DNA of 64,000 nt from Paenibacillus endoradicis. Lineage in GTDB: Bacteria; Bacillota; Bacilli; Paenibacillales; Paenibacillaceae. Of the stretch, positions 34,545 to 43,728 are shown piece by piece; the first letter of the stretch is position 1, and each line of letters begins with the position of its first letter. Below the pieces are notes generated by a model, which had not been told where the DNA came from, did not search any database, and saw only the letters and a list, made by a program, of their open reading frames with translations. The position numbers and the translations under genes are program-made. Location of the stretch: assembly GCF_024721975.1 (NCBI RefSeq), contig NZ_JANQBB010000009.1:124001-188000 (forward strand). The letters run 5' to 3'.

Positions 34545-37367
34545 CTATTTTGAACGAATTTCAATTTTATTTTGAATGATACCATCTGGTACAAGAACAA
34601 GAATCCAAGGTTTATTATTGCTTTCTATTACTGCAGTATGCTTGGTTGTATGACCTGGAGTAGCCGTTATAACAGGGACTGTTTGCACATTGTTAGCACG
34701 ACATTCAAAGTTAACTTCTTTATCACCCGTTACTAAAATCTCAATATGAATGGATTGCTCAATTAACTCGTACTTAACAGTGTAATTATTAAATTCGTTC
34801 GTAAGTTCATACTCAGAACCATTTACAAGCGTTAACTGTGTAAACTTTTCGTCGCAGTAGAACATATACTGACCACTTGGAAGCTCTAGACTGAACTCAC
34901 CTGTACGTATCGCCGTTTGGACGCTATATTCTTTTTCTGTAAGCATACATACTGCTCTTAATGACGAGTCTGCATGTTCGGATAACCATCCATATACTTT
35001 AGATTTTCTATTAATATGACTAGCTAATAACAAGTAGCGAACACTAGGATGAATCCACATTTCACGATATACCGCATTGTTACTTTGTGGCCAATATGGG
35101 ACATCCTCATTACGATAGCTTTGTATGCCAACACATAGAGAGCCACTCAATGAACCAGGTAAGCACACATATTGAGCTGCATAATTATACCCTTCACCAA
35201 GCATCAACGATTGTCCGAATGGATTTTTACCGACGATCCACTCCAATTGTCTCTGAGCAAGTTGCTCAAGTTCATAATCATTTCGAATACTCGCTCCATA
35301 AGATAAAGCATTACCAGTACCAAGTACTAGACCACTATTTCCTCTATAACTGAACCAAATCGGATATCTTCTTAAATAGTAGCCTTTCCCTAGCGCCATA
35401 CCATTTCTAACCTGCTCCTTATATTCGTCGAGCATACCAGGATGTGCGAACGCTTGCTGTTTCAAGAAAAGCTCAGCATCCTTATCCGCTTCATCCTCGT
35501 GATATATTGAAGCTGGACTCATCTCATACGGAGATGTAATCGCTATGGATTGTTTACAATATTCGGTATAAAGAACAATGGAATGATACCAACGTGTCCA
35601 GTTCGGATGATTAGGAAGTAACTTACATAATAGACTTAGCGCCATAATCGGTTCATGCTCATGCGATCGATGATTATAATGTTGGATTTGATCTTTCTTC
35701 TCATCTCTATAGAAGAATCCAGTCATTGGTATATCCCAATCAGGATAATCCAGCTGCTGACATGCCATCACTCTCTCCGAAATCTCTATCGCTTTATTCA
35801 GATAAAATACATCACCATCTGTCTCGTAAATATGGCAGGCTGCTAATACACCTACACTATATAGAAGAACCGGTGAGGATACTCGAGCTGGATCCATAGC
35901 CTCGGTATACTCTTCAAAATCGATCTTCTCATATGCAAAACCCCAATCCTCTTTTGCAACTTGCTTTAAGTATCTGCTTTGCTCAGGATCGGCGTCCTTC
36001 AGTACCACCGCTGCTAATGCTTCAGCTGCAGAAGCCATGAAATTCTCAATTGCAAGGTTCTGTGCTTCACTATTCATTTGATCGCAGCTACCAATGATGT
36101 TACTCGTCCAGACTGAACCACCACTACCCATTGTCCGATAGCCATCACCAAAGCGAGTACGAAGCATCCAATCTAGCCCCCACTTCCCTTCTTCGATTAA
36201 TCTTTCGAATAATTGAACATTATCCTTTTGATTAATGGCTGCTTGGAAGAAGGAGTAAACGCCTTCAGCTGTATTGGTCAAATTTTGTGACATATCTGCT
36301 GCATCATGCCATCCACCATTTGCTACGACGCTTTTGTCACCATGATGATTGAGGACGTTACCATGACAGTACTTATGTACGCCTGGCACCTCATATCCAC
36401 ATCGTTCTGCGAAAAACAGATTGATCGTCTTCCAAATCGAATTTTCCCAGACATTATCCGCAATAGGGAAGGTACGTGTAATCGTCTCACCACATACAAG
36501 TAAATAGTTACCTTCCTCTTTCACTTCTGAGAAATCCATAATCGCGAATTTCCCTTGTTCATTCTCAATCCGATCTAGTTCACTTTCGAATACAACTTTT
36601 CCAGTGTTGGCATCCACTACTTTAAAATGATTCGCTAGCGAATGATGTGCTATTGCTCTCTTAATTGAACCTGTTTGATACCCAGTTCCACAAAAAATAA
36701 CTTCGTTTTGTTCTGGTTCCCAACCTATCCACTTCGCAGTTTTTTCCAATTTTTCTAATTTAATATGTGAGAAGTAGAAGCAGGCATGGTCTACTGCCTC
36801 TGTTTCATTGCCTACCATATCGTAACCAATTTTAAAGGCGGTAATTTTATCTCTAGCCACGTTTGGAATTTCTATACTTACATGATTCCACTCATGATTT
36901 TTCAGATTAATATTGTGACAGCCCTCACGTTCATATCGATCCGGAACTGGCTCATCACCTTCGTTCACAAGCTGAATATGTAAGCTTACAAACTTAAAGC
37001 CAGGCATTTCTGGACGAATACTTAAGGAAATACGATCAAAATCTGTCCAATCTTCATTATTCACGATCCGAGTGAGATAAGGTGTATAGTAAATTCGTGC
37101 GTAGCTACCCGGCCAATGATCAAACCTTGTGGGAGATATAAATTTAATGCTTTGATTTTCATCAAGGAGATAGTCAGAGCTTATTGACATTTGCGCTGCT
37201 CTATCAACCTCCCAAAAATCAAGACTGTTACACTCATCTAGCACTCTAAAGGCATTTACTACTGTATTTTTAATATTATTCTCAAAGTATTCTGCTTCAT
37301 CTAGCGGTAAAGGACGATGAATCATACCACTTTCTTCTAGTTGCTTATAGAACATGCTGTTACGCAT
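34545..37367 (-). CDS. Cytosolic glycoside hydrolase family 9 protein
   Basis: A 940-residue GH9 enzyme with no signal peptide, unlike most cellulases. An N-terminal beta domain (about 50-215) and an Ig-like cellulase domain (about 225-310) precede the alpha/alpha-barrel (about 315-790). The barrel has the GH9 hallmark GGWHDAADMSQ (catalytic Asp region), WMLRTRFGDGY, NPFGQSLMLGEGYN and YREMWIHPSVRYLL with the likely acid Glu. A beta domain closes the C-terminus. It heads the ten-gene operon, behind a promoter with a LacI-type operator. It probably cleaves imported beta-linked oligosaccharides from one end; an exo-beta-glucosaminidase or glucosidase role is possible. Confidence 0.87.
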   Translation of the reverse strand: MRNSMFYKQLEESGMIHRPLPLDEAEYFENNIKNTVVNAFRVLDECNSLDFWEVDRAAQMSISSDYLLDENQSIKFISPTRFDHWPGSYARIYYTPYLTRIVNNEDWTDFDRISLSIRPEMPGFKFVSLHIQLVNEGDEPVPDRYEREGCHNINLKNHEWNHVSIEIPNVARDKITAFKIGYDMVGNETEAVDHACFYFSHIKLEKLEKTAKWIGWEPEQNEVIFCGTGYQTGSIKRAIAHHSLANHFKVVDANTGKVVFESELDRIENEQGKFAIMDFSEVKEEGNYLLVCGETITRTFPIADNVWENSIWKTINLFFAERCGYEVPGVHKYCHGNVLNHHGDKSVVANGGWHDAADMSQNLTNTAEGVYSFFQAAINQKDNVQLFERLIEEGKWGLDWMLRTRFGDGYRTMGSGGSVWTSNIIGSCDQMNSEAQNLAIENFMASAAEALAAVVLKDADPEQSRYLKQVAKEDWGFAYEKIDFEEYTEAMDPARVSSPVLLYSVGVLAACHIYETDGDVFYLNKAIEISERVMACQQLDYPDWDIPMTGFFYRDEKKDQIQHYNHRSHEHEPIMALSLLCKLLPNHPNWTRWYHSIVLYTEYCKQSIAITSPYEMSPASIYHEDEADKDAELFLKQQAFAHPGMLDEYKEQVRNGMALGKGYYLRRYPIWFSYRGNSGLVLGTGNALSYGASIRNDYELEQLAQRQLEWIVGKNPFGQSLMLGEGYNYAAQYVCLPGSLSGSLCVGIQSYRNEDVPYWPQSNNAVYREMWIHPSVRYLLLASHINRKSKVYGWLSEHADSSLRAVCMLTEKEYSVQTAIRTGEFSLELPSGQYMFYCDEKFTQLTLVNGSEYELTNEFNNYTVKYELIEQSIHIEILVTGDKEVNFECRANNVQTVPVITATPGHTTKHTAVIESNNKPWILVLVPDGIIQNKIEIRSK

Positions 37368-37413
37368 AGGGCATTATCTCCTGTCAAGTATCATAATAAC
37401 TAACTAATAGCGA

Positions 37414-37472
37414 TGTGTAACGATACACACTGTTTGTACATAGAATATATCAGAATTTATAACAGTCGTCAA
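37414..37472 (-). promoter_or_regulatory. Promoter with LacI-type operator for the ten-gene sugar operon
   Basis: Minus strand: TTGACG (37467-37472), 17 bp, TATATT (37444-37449), then the palindrome-like TGTGTATCGTTACACA (37414-37429), about 15 bp past the -10. The same 16-bp pattern recurs at the two other promoters in the locus, so repression by the neighbouring LacI protein is expected. Confidence 0.85.
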
Positions 37473-37474
37473 CC

Positions 37475-37502
37475 GGAAAACGCTTACTTTCTTTCGTTTT
37501 CC
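37475..37502 (-). promoter_or_regulatory. Possible cre (CcpA) site / inverted repeat upstream of -35
   Basis: GGAAAACGCTTACT resembles a catabolite-responsive element except at its ends. It also lies in an inverted repeat with 8-bp arms GGAAAACG/CGTTTTCC (37475-37482 and 37495-37502). It sits directly upstream of the -35. Carbon-catabolite control is plausible but unproven. Confidence 0.4.
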
Positions 37503-37551
37503 AAAAAAAATATCACACTTAATCATTAATTATGTGTACGCTGTGTAAATA

Positions 37552-37606
37552 AACAAACAAAAAGAGCAACAACAAGGTTCTGTCATTGCTCTTTTTGTTT
37601 GTTTTT
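37552..37606. terminator. Strong terminator after lacI-type gene
   Basis: A near-perfect stem of about 18 bp: AACAAACAAAAAGAGCAA with TTGCTCTTTTTGTTTGTT, 16-base loop, T-rich on both strands. It ends the dehydrogenase-LacI transcript. Confidence 0.9.
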
Positions 37607-37626
37607 ACATAGAAAAAGGAAAAAAG

Positions 37627-37642
37627 TGTGTATCGTTATATA
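37627..37642. promoter_or_regulatory. Weak extra LacI-type operator
   Basis: TGTGTATCGTTATATA matches the left half and the centre of the locus operator but has a degraded right half. It lies just after the LacI stop codon and about 200 bp from the main operator, so it could be an auxiliary site for looping. Confidence 0.4.
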
Positions 37643-37648
37643 TATAAA

Positions 37649-38725
37649 TTAACTCCTTTTTTTACAACTTTCTCTAATAATCAGACTAGTTTTAAGTACG
37701 ATTCGTTCCTCAGGTATTTCAGGAGTCTTTACCTTTTGGATAAGCCGCTTAATTCCAGTATAACCAAGATCGTATAAAGGTTGTCTCATTGTTGTTATTC
37801 GATGACTTTTTGATCCATAGTCAGCTGGATCCTCATCATCAAAACCAACGATGGAAATGTCATCAGGTACAGATAGCCCCTCTTCCTCTAATGCCTGCAT
37901 TGCACCAAACGCACAGATATCCGTCGCAAAGAATATAGCGTCAGGCAAGTTACCTGCTGCAATAATTTTCTTCATCTCTGTATATCCAGCTGAATAGTAG
38001 GAACGATCCCCTCGCGGGTATCGATCATCCTCAAAATTGGATTGTACTGGATCAAAAGAAGGGTGAATAATTAAATCACTTGAAATCGGAATTTGATAGT
38101 CTTGTAGCGCTCTAATATAACCATTCATCCGTTCTAGTGTTATTTTCAAATTCATATTTCCTGCCATATGAGCAATACGCTTATGTCCCTGTTTAATCAA
38201 ATGCTCCGTCGCTCGAAATGCCCCATCAGCATTATCAATAACTACTTTATCAACTTGAATTCCTTCAGCGTCGTTCTCGATAAGTAAAAATGGAAAGGTT
38301 GATTCTGCTAGTTCGGATATCAACGTGTCATCTGATGTTAAACTACCATAAATAATAATACCGTCTACTCTCCCTTGAGTTAGGAAATTAACATGACGTC
38401 TCTTTTTTTCTAAATCACCATTCGAAGAGCAAAACATCACATTATATTTATTTTCCTTATCAAAGTCTTCTGCTCCTTGCTCAAGTCCAGAAATTAATCT
38501 CGCAGCGAATGGTGCGCATAAATTATCTAATACAATTCCGATGCTTTGCGTTTTTTGCAATACTAAGGAACGAGCTAGCCCATTAGGACGATAATTAAGC
38601 TCTTTAATAGCCGTTCGAATACGCTCCTTTGATGCTGGACTAACGCCAGAACGCTCATTTAAATATCTAGAAACAAGCGTAGTTGATAATCCTGCACGCT
38701 CTGCTACATCCTTAATTGTTGCCAT
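37649..38725 (-). CDS. LacI family transcriptional repressor
   Basis: A 358-residue regulator. The N-terminal helix-turn-helix has TIKDVAERAGLSTTLVSRYLNE, followed by hinge RPNGLARSL, which normally binds a central CG. The sugar-binding periplasmic-like domain spans about 62-355. It shares a transcript with the dehydrogenase gene (28-bp gap), behind a promoter bearing its own predicted operator, so it is autoregulated. Four matching sites with a central CG are found only in this locus. Confidence 0.93.
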   Translation of the reverse strand: MATIKDVAERAGLSTTLVSRYLNERSGVSPASKERIRTAIKELNYRPNGLARSLVLQKTQSIGIVLDNLCAPFAARLISGLEQGAEDFDKENKYNVMFCSSNGDLEKKRRHVNFLTQGRVDGIIIYGSLTSDDTLISELAESTFPFLLIENDAEGIQVDKVVIDNADGAFRATEHLIKQGHKRIAHMAGNMNLKITLERMNGYIRALQDYQIPISSDLIIHPSFDPVQSNFEDDRYPRGDRSYYSAGYTEMKKIIAAGNLPDAIFFATDICAFGAMQALEEEGLSVPDDISIVGFDDEDPADYGSKSHRITTMRQPLYDLGYTGIKRLIQKVKTPEIPEERIVLKTSLIIRESCKKRS

Positions 38726-38753
38726 TGAAACAACTCCTAAAACAAAATTTCAA

Positions 38754-39746
38754 TTATAATTCAAGCTCTCTCCAGTCATAGATAATACATGTTTTGGAGG
38801 TGGTCTTACTAAGAATTGATTGATAGGCAGAATCACAGTTCCGCGGATCTGCTAATTCATAAATACCATTAACTTTCAAATCACCATCTTTAATCCACTG
38901 CATACATACAGCAAAGTTACCATAATTGCTACTAGGAATAAAGTCAATTGGATGCTTAGGAATACTCCACTCCCATCCTGAAGTGATCGTCACAAATCCA
39001 TAGAAAATCTTTTGTAAGAGCTCGTGCGCAAAAGTATCTGTTCCTCTATACCAAGGAACACCTACTAAGGAGAGCTCTCCGCCTTTACGTAGTACATCTA
39101 AACTACTCAATGTAGCTTGCTCAGCACCTGAACATTCAACAGCAAGACCGATACGTCCTATAACAGGGAGATCTTGAACGTTTTCATACACATGCCGTAA
39201 TCCACACTCTAGCGCAATTTGCCTTCTATTTTCACCAGGATCAACTGCGTAAACTGGATAGCCACAATGTTGAAGCATCTGTGCACACATTAGACCAACA
39301 ACTCCCAAACCAGTCACGAGTACCGGTTCAATTGGACGAATTTGTGTCTTTAATAAACTAGTCATTGAAATTGCCGGAAAACGACAAAGCACTGCTTCCT
39401 CTGGCTCCATACCATCAAGCATACGTACAGTGTCACTAACATCAACGATGTTATAAAGTGAATGGGGAGCGCTTGCAAACACCTTGTCACCAACAGTGAC
39501 TGTAGTTACTTGATCACCTACTTCAAGTACCTCTAAAATTGCCGCATAGCCTGTTTCCATAGGATACTGATCCGGTTTAAAATCTGCCATATAGCCACCA
39601 GCCTCGGAACCCGAGGATATTAATGAAACTAGTGTTTTACCTAGTATTTTTGTTCCTTCTAGTTTATCATATTGTAATTCTTCTGTTAGTAGCTCAGCCT
39701 TGCCTTTTGAAACAAATTTTACACATTGATTAATAACTGTGTTCAT
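38754..39746 (-). CDS. Medium-chain dehydrogenase/reductase (zinc-type alcohol dehydrogenase family)
   Basis: A 330-residue MDR protein: GroES-like N-terminal domain (SSGSEAGGY, VGDKVFA), then a nucleotide fold with VTGLGVVGLMCAQML and DPGENRR, and a C-terminal YELADPRN block. The usual Cys/His catalytic zinc ligands near residue 40 are absent (SLISSGSEAG), as in atypical sugar or 2-deoxy-sugar dehydrogenases. AAAGGAG precedes the ATG. Co-transcribed with the LacI gene and probably oxidises a sugar from this pathway. Confidence 0.83.
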   Translation of the reverse strand: MNTVINQCVKFVSKGKAELLTEELQYDKLEGTKILGKTLVSLISSGSEAGGYMADFKPDQYPMETGYAAILEVLEVGDQVTTVTVGDKVFASAPHSLYNIVDVSDTVRMLDGMEPEEAVLCRFPAISMTSLLKTQIRPIEPVLVTGLGVVGLMCAQMLQHCGYPVYAVDPGENRRQIALECGLRHVYENVQDLPVIGRIGLAVECSGAEQATLSSLDVLRKGGELSLVGVPWYRGTDTFAHELLQKIFYGFVTITSGWEWSIPKHPIDFIPSSNYGNFAVCMQWIKDGDLKVNGIYELADPRNCDSAYQSILSKTTSKTCIIYDWRELEL

Positions 39747-39789
39747 AGTAGCACTCCTTTAGGATTGAAAAGATAACATTACAAATCAG

Positions 39790-39838
39790 TGTGAATCGCT
39801 ACACACTCACATTAGCATAAAAAAAACGATTATGTCAA
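39790..39838 (-). promoter_or_regulatory. Promoter with LacI-type operator for the dehydrogenase-LacI unit
   Basis: Minus strand: TTGACA (39833-39838), 18 bp, TAATGT (39809-39814), then TGTGTAGCGATTCACA (39790-39805) over the expected start point. The -35 lies in the last codons of the MFS gene. The layout and bases match the promoter at 43619-43667 closely. Confidence 0.88.
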
Positions 39839-41046
39839 CGTGATTGTTCCGTTGATGTATTCGTCTGTATTAACGTATGATTACTATTCTTTTTTCCCCA
39901 GAGAAAGGAAATTGAGAATAATAGCATTGCTGCTGCTATAATACTCATGCCCAACCAGTAAAGTGGCTTAATGCCATAATGGTCAATAACTAATCCACCA
40001 CTATAATTTCCAACAATTGCAGCAAGACCCATGCCAATTGCACTTACAAGCGTTTGAGCAGTTACTTGCATTTCCTTTGGTGCTAACTGGTACACATAAT
40101 TTAGAGTTCCTAATAACAATAGACTATACGCAGGACCTTGCATAACTTGTCCTAATGCGACTTGAATCGGTGATTGTGCTAAAGCGAACAAAAGCTGTGC
40201 CATAAAATATAGACTTGATGCAAAGAAAATCATAGCCACATGACCGAATTTTCTTAATAATAACGCACCGAACAGAAAGGCAGGTATTTCAGCAGCAGCT
40301 TTAAAAGAATTGCTTAAGCCGTACATTTCAACACTTCCACCAGTTGCTTGAAATAAATTCGGGAGAAAAGTTGATGATGGTGAATTAGGTAAAAAAAGTA
40401 GAAAGACGAAACATAGTAATAACACATAGCGAATATTGCCTATGAGCACCTTAGGTGAAAGCTTTTGTATTTGTCTTTTCTCTTTTGTTGGAAGGTCGCT
40501 ACCCGCATAACGAATGAGTAGAATGAATGCAACCAAGGTCAATATAGACACTACGATAAATACTGGAAACATCGATGCTATAGTTCCACTACCAATAACC
40601 TGTGAATAGATGAAAACAGCCCCAGAAAAGCCGATCGAGCCCCACAGACGAATAGAACCATAGTTTTTACCTACATGCGCTAGAATCCAAACATCCAAAA
40701 TTGACGCAATTGCACACTCAAAAAAACTCACTAGAACGAGGATTATGCCAAGAACAATAGGTATGTCTGTTGTTAGTAGCATGCAATACATGATCGTTGC
40801 CATCGTAAAGCAAGTGATGAGAATAGGGATTCTGGCACTAAACCGATCACTAATATATCCCCACAATGGCTGTAGAAAAATAACCATAACGGCACTAATT
40901 GAAATTATTAAACCGATAATCGTATTACTTAAACCTTTTTGTTGTAGAAATAAAACTGTAAATACTGATTTAGCAGTTGCAGCACAATACAATAACTGCA
41001 CAAGAGAAAAGATTATTTTATTACGAGTTACTGGTCTTATTACCAT
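39835..41046 (-). CDS. MFS transporter, oligosaccharide/sugar type
   Basis: A 403-residue major facilitator protein with twelve predicted helices. The loop GYISDRFSARIPI after helix 2 is the MFS signature. It resembles the MFS_1-like/LacY group used for sugar or nucleoside uptake. GGAGG lies ten bases before the ATG. It is 68 bp behind the second GH9 gene, so probably co-transcribed, giving the locus a second import (or efflux) route beside the ABC system. Confidence 0.87.
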   Translation of the reverse strand: MVIRPVTRNKIIFSLVQLLYCAATAKSVFTVLFLQQKGLSNTIIGLIISISAVMVIFLQPLWGYISDRFSARIPILITCFTMATIMYCMLLTTDIPIVLGIILVLVSFFECAIASILDVWILAHVGKNYGSIRLWGSIGFSGAVFIYSQVIGSGTIASMFPVFIVVSILTLVAFILLIRYAGSDLPTKEKRQIQKLSPKVLIGNIRYVLLLCFVFLLFLPNSPSSTFLPNLFQATGGSVEMYGLSNSFKAAAEIPAFLFGALLLRKFGHVAMIFFASSLYFMAQLLFALAQSPIQVALGQVMQGPAYSLLLLGTLNYVYQLAPKEMQVTAQTLVSAIGMGLAAIVGNYSGGLVIDHYGIKPLYWLGMSIIAAAMLLFSISFLWGKKNSNHTLIQTNTSTEQSR

Positions 41047-41114
41047 ATACGATGTGCCTCCAAGCTATTCATTTCACATAAACTAATATTCAAAATGAGG
41101 CGCTTACACAACAT

Positions 41115-43433
41115 CTAAGATCGATTCAAGTCCGCAATTAACCACATTAAGCGGCACGTAGTATGAACCCAAACCTCTTTATAAGTAGGTGCATTTTGCA
41201 TTGGGAAGAAGGGCTCATCTAAATTTTCAAAAGTTTCGAAGCCTACAGGAACCGCTCCAACTAACTGATCAGAGAAAGCGACATAAAGTGGATGGTAATC
41301 ATATCCTTCTCCGTAGACACTACTTACTGCAAATGGATTAAAACCAAGCATCCACTCCACTTGACGTGTTGCAATATTTACTAATTCCTGATCTTGCAAT
41401 GCCTCATCAATAAAGGCAATCGCCTTGGCTTTGCCCATCAACGTAGCATGAAACCCACGGAATTGATAAGCTACAGGGAATCTCCGTATATAATGGGTAG
41501 CATTTAATCGAATTCCATGTAATACCTGCTCATTATATTCTTCCATAGTGGGCTGGCCTACTGAGTTATCACCCTCATGGTATAATCCAGTAAAATCACA
41601 ATTATTAACCTCATAAATAGCATTTGGCAATACACCATATGGCTCTACCATATGTGCAGTTGCTTTAATATAGTTAGCATAAAGTTCCATACTTCTCTTC
41701 CATAGCAATGCATCCGGATGATTCGGTGCAATTTGATAAAGTCGACTTAAGGCTTGCATTGGTGCATGCTCGTAGCTTCGATGGAAATATGCTAGTATTC
41801 TAGATTTTGTACGGCTTTCATAGAAAAATCCAGATAAAGGAATTTCAAAATCCTCTCTCCAATCTAACTGCTGACACTCGATAACCAGCCTTGCATATTT
41901 AGCAGCAAATGCCAAATAATGATCTTCACCCGTCAAGGCAAATAACTCGTAACCCGCAATAGAAGCTTGAGCGAAGAGAACAATTTCCTGTTTTTGAGCC
42001 AGTATATTTTCGAGTTCTTCCACGCCAAATGCAAAATCCTCTATAGCTACTCGTTGGCAATGAGCTGAAAAGACAGAATCATCCGTGTACATACCAGCAG
42101 CCTTAGCACACACTGCTGCAGCATTGAAATTACTACTAGCGTTATTCTTTGCTTCAGTGCGAATATCATCATAATCCCTATGAACATTATTAGTCCAAAT
42201 TCCGATTAAGCATCCAGTGTTTCTATATCCATCTCCAAAGCGAGTACGTATAATCCAATCTATTCCCCACCTTGCCTCTTCTAACAATCGAACATATAAA
42301 CTAGTTTCTTTCTCCTTTATAGCAGCTGCTAAATCTAACATTGCAGAGGCAGATTCAACAGTATTATCAAGACCTTGAGACACATCGCCTGCATCATGCC
42401 ATCCACCTGATATTGGAAGTGTTCTTCCATCGGGATGAACACAAAGTACATCTAGATGACAGGCAGTATGAACACCTGGAATATCAGCACCGCAACGCTC
42501 AAGATAAAAGAAATTTAGTGTTTTCCACGCAGCTGATAAATAAGCATCGCTCCCTATCGCAAAAGGACGAGAATTAATATCACCTATACGTAAGGTGTAC
42601 CAACCAGATTTTCTAAAGCTAGTGAAATCCATCTTTTTGAAGTCATTAGGTAACTTTTGCGCTTCTGCTTCGTAGACCACTTGACCCTCTACATTTAGTA
42701 ATTGAAAGTTACTTGAATCACTATGCTGTATAAGAGCTTCCTTAACAGCCCCTTCACGATAACCACTGTGGCAATATGCAATACTATTATGACGAAGATT
42801 AAATCCTAGATAATTTTCTTCCTCTACAACTTCAAAGCTAAGGTCAGCGAAGTATACTTTCAATTCCGTCGCAGTATTCGGTAAGCTTCCTAGTAGAGGT
42901 ACTCCCAATGAAACACCATCTACACAATCACGATATATATAAGGAATTTCCCAGACTACATGGTGCCATTGACCTGGTGTTAGACACGGATGGTGAGTCC
43001 CTTCAAATCGCCCAGGCTTAGGCATAATAAATTCTCCCTTATTGTGAATCGACATTTCCAAATAAACGGCATGAAAACCTGGAGCATCAATATATACCCA
43101 TATGGATAGTCGATTAAAAGCACTTAAATCTTTTTTTTCAAAACCAATCATACATTGACTAATCCCATATGCTCGATTATTATCTTTTTTCACTGGCAAT
43201 GAAGTTGGCGTCTGAATCAATAAGCTTCCCGCTTCATTTCTAGCATAATCATAGCTTATCTCTGAATGTCCTGGACCTTGATGATTAAGAGATGCTGATA
43301 CAAACTCAATCTTTTTACGCTTGCTAACTTCTTTCTCTTTCCACCTCTTTTCTCCTGAAACTGTAATATCGGGCAGCATTCCTTTACGTAAAAATTGACT
43401 ATTCTCAAGCTGTTGTTGCAACTCTGAATACAT
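41115..43433 (-). CDS. Second cytosolic GH9 hydrolase
   Basis: A 772-residue paralogue of the 34545 enzyme, also without a signal peptide. It has the same order: N-terminal beta domain, Ig-like domain (SIAYCHSGYREGAVKEALIQH), then barrel with GGWHDAGDVSQGLDN, WIIRTRFGDGYRNTG, FNPFAVSSVYGEGYDY and YKEVWVHTTCRLMWL. It lacks the C-terminal beta domain of the first copy. The two probably attack different linkages or chain lengths of one imported glycan. Preceded by a 185-bp leader and the LacI-controlled promoter. Confidence 0.86.
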   Translation of the reverse strand: MYSELQQQLENSQFLRKGMLPDITVSGEKRWKEKEVSKRKKIEFVSASLNHQGPGHSEISYDYARNEAGSLLIQTPTSLPVKKDNNRAYGISQCMIGFEKKDLSAFNRLSIWVYIDAPGFHAVYLEMSIHNKGEFIMPKPGRFEGTHHPCLTPGQWHHVVWEIPYIYRDCVDGVSLGVPLLGSLPNTATELKVYFADLSFEVVEEENYLGFNLRHNSIAYCHSGYREGAVKEALIQHSDSSNFQLLNVEGQVVYEAEAQKLPNDFKKMDFTSFRKSGWYTLRIGDINSRPFAIGSDAYLSAAWKTLNFFYLERCGADIPGVHTACHLDVLCVHPDGRTLPISGGWHDAGDVSQGLDNTVESASAMLDLAAAIKEKETSLYVRLLEEARWGIDWIIRTRFGDGYRNTGCLIGIWTNNVHRDYDDIRTEAKNNASSNFNAAAVCAKAAGMYTDDSVFSAHCQRVAIEDFAFGVEELENILAQKQEIVLFAQASIAGYELFALTGEDHYLAFAAKYARLVIECQQLDWREDFEIPLSGFFYESRTKSRILAYFHRSYEHAPMQALSRLYQIAPNHPDALLWKRSMELYANYIKATAHMVEPYGVLPNAIYEVNNCDFTGLYHEGDNSVGQPTMEEYNEQVLHGIRLNATHYIRRFPVAYQFRGFHATLMGKAKAIAFIDEALQDQELVNIATRQVEWMLGFNPFAVSSVYGEGYDYHPLYVAFSDQLVGAVPVGFETFENLDEPFFPMQNAPTYKEVWVHTTCRLMWLIADLNRS

Positions 43434-43618
43434 TATGTTTCACAATCCTTTCATTGCTTCGCTCATTGGGCATACTCTGAATTAATGCTCTGGCTACAAC
43501 AATATTATTCGACATAAGAGCAGACTCTCGTATTCTATATTTACACAACAAGTTTTCACCATTTAGAACACGCTTACATTTTATCCCCCTTCCGATTTTG
43601 AAACATCATTCTAACCAA

Positions 43619-43667
43619 TGTGAAACGTTACACACTCACATTAGCACAGAGAAAACGAATAAGTCAA
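43619..43667 (-). promoter_or_regulatory. Promoter with LacI-type operator for the GH9-MFS unit
   Basis: Minus strand: TTGACT (43662-43667), 18 bp, TAATGT (43638-43643), then TGTGTAACGTTTCACA (43619-43634). It is nearly the same from -35 to operator as the site at 39790. The leader 43434-43618 has no gene. Confidence 0.88.
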
Positions 43668-43683
43668 CGGGATTATTTTTTAA

Positions 43684-43723
43684 AATAAAAAAGGTTATAG
43701 TTGAGATTTCTCAACTATAACCT
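43684..43723 (-). terminator. Terminator after flagellin gene
   Basis: A perfect 15-bp stem, AGGTTATAGTTGAGA with TCTCAACTATAACCT, two- to three-base loop, then TTTTTTATTTT on the minus strand. Confidence 0.92.
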
Positions 43724-43728
43724 ACTTA

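Noticed and set aside
34545..43433. GH9 proteins as secreted xanthanases or cellulases working with the PL8 protein
   Set aside because: Neither GH9 has a signal peptide, dockerin or binding module, so they are not part of the outside assembly; a pathway link to PL8 is only speculative.
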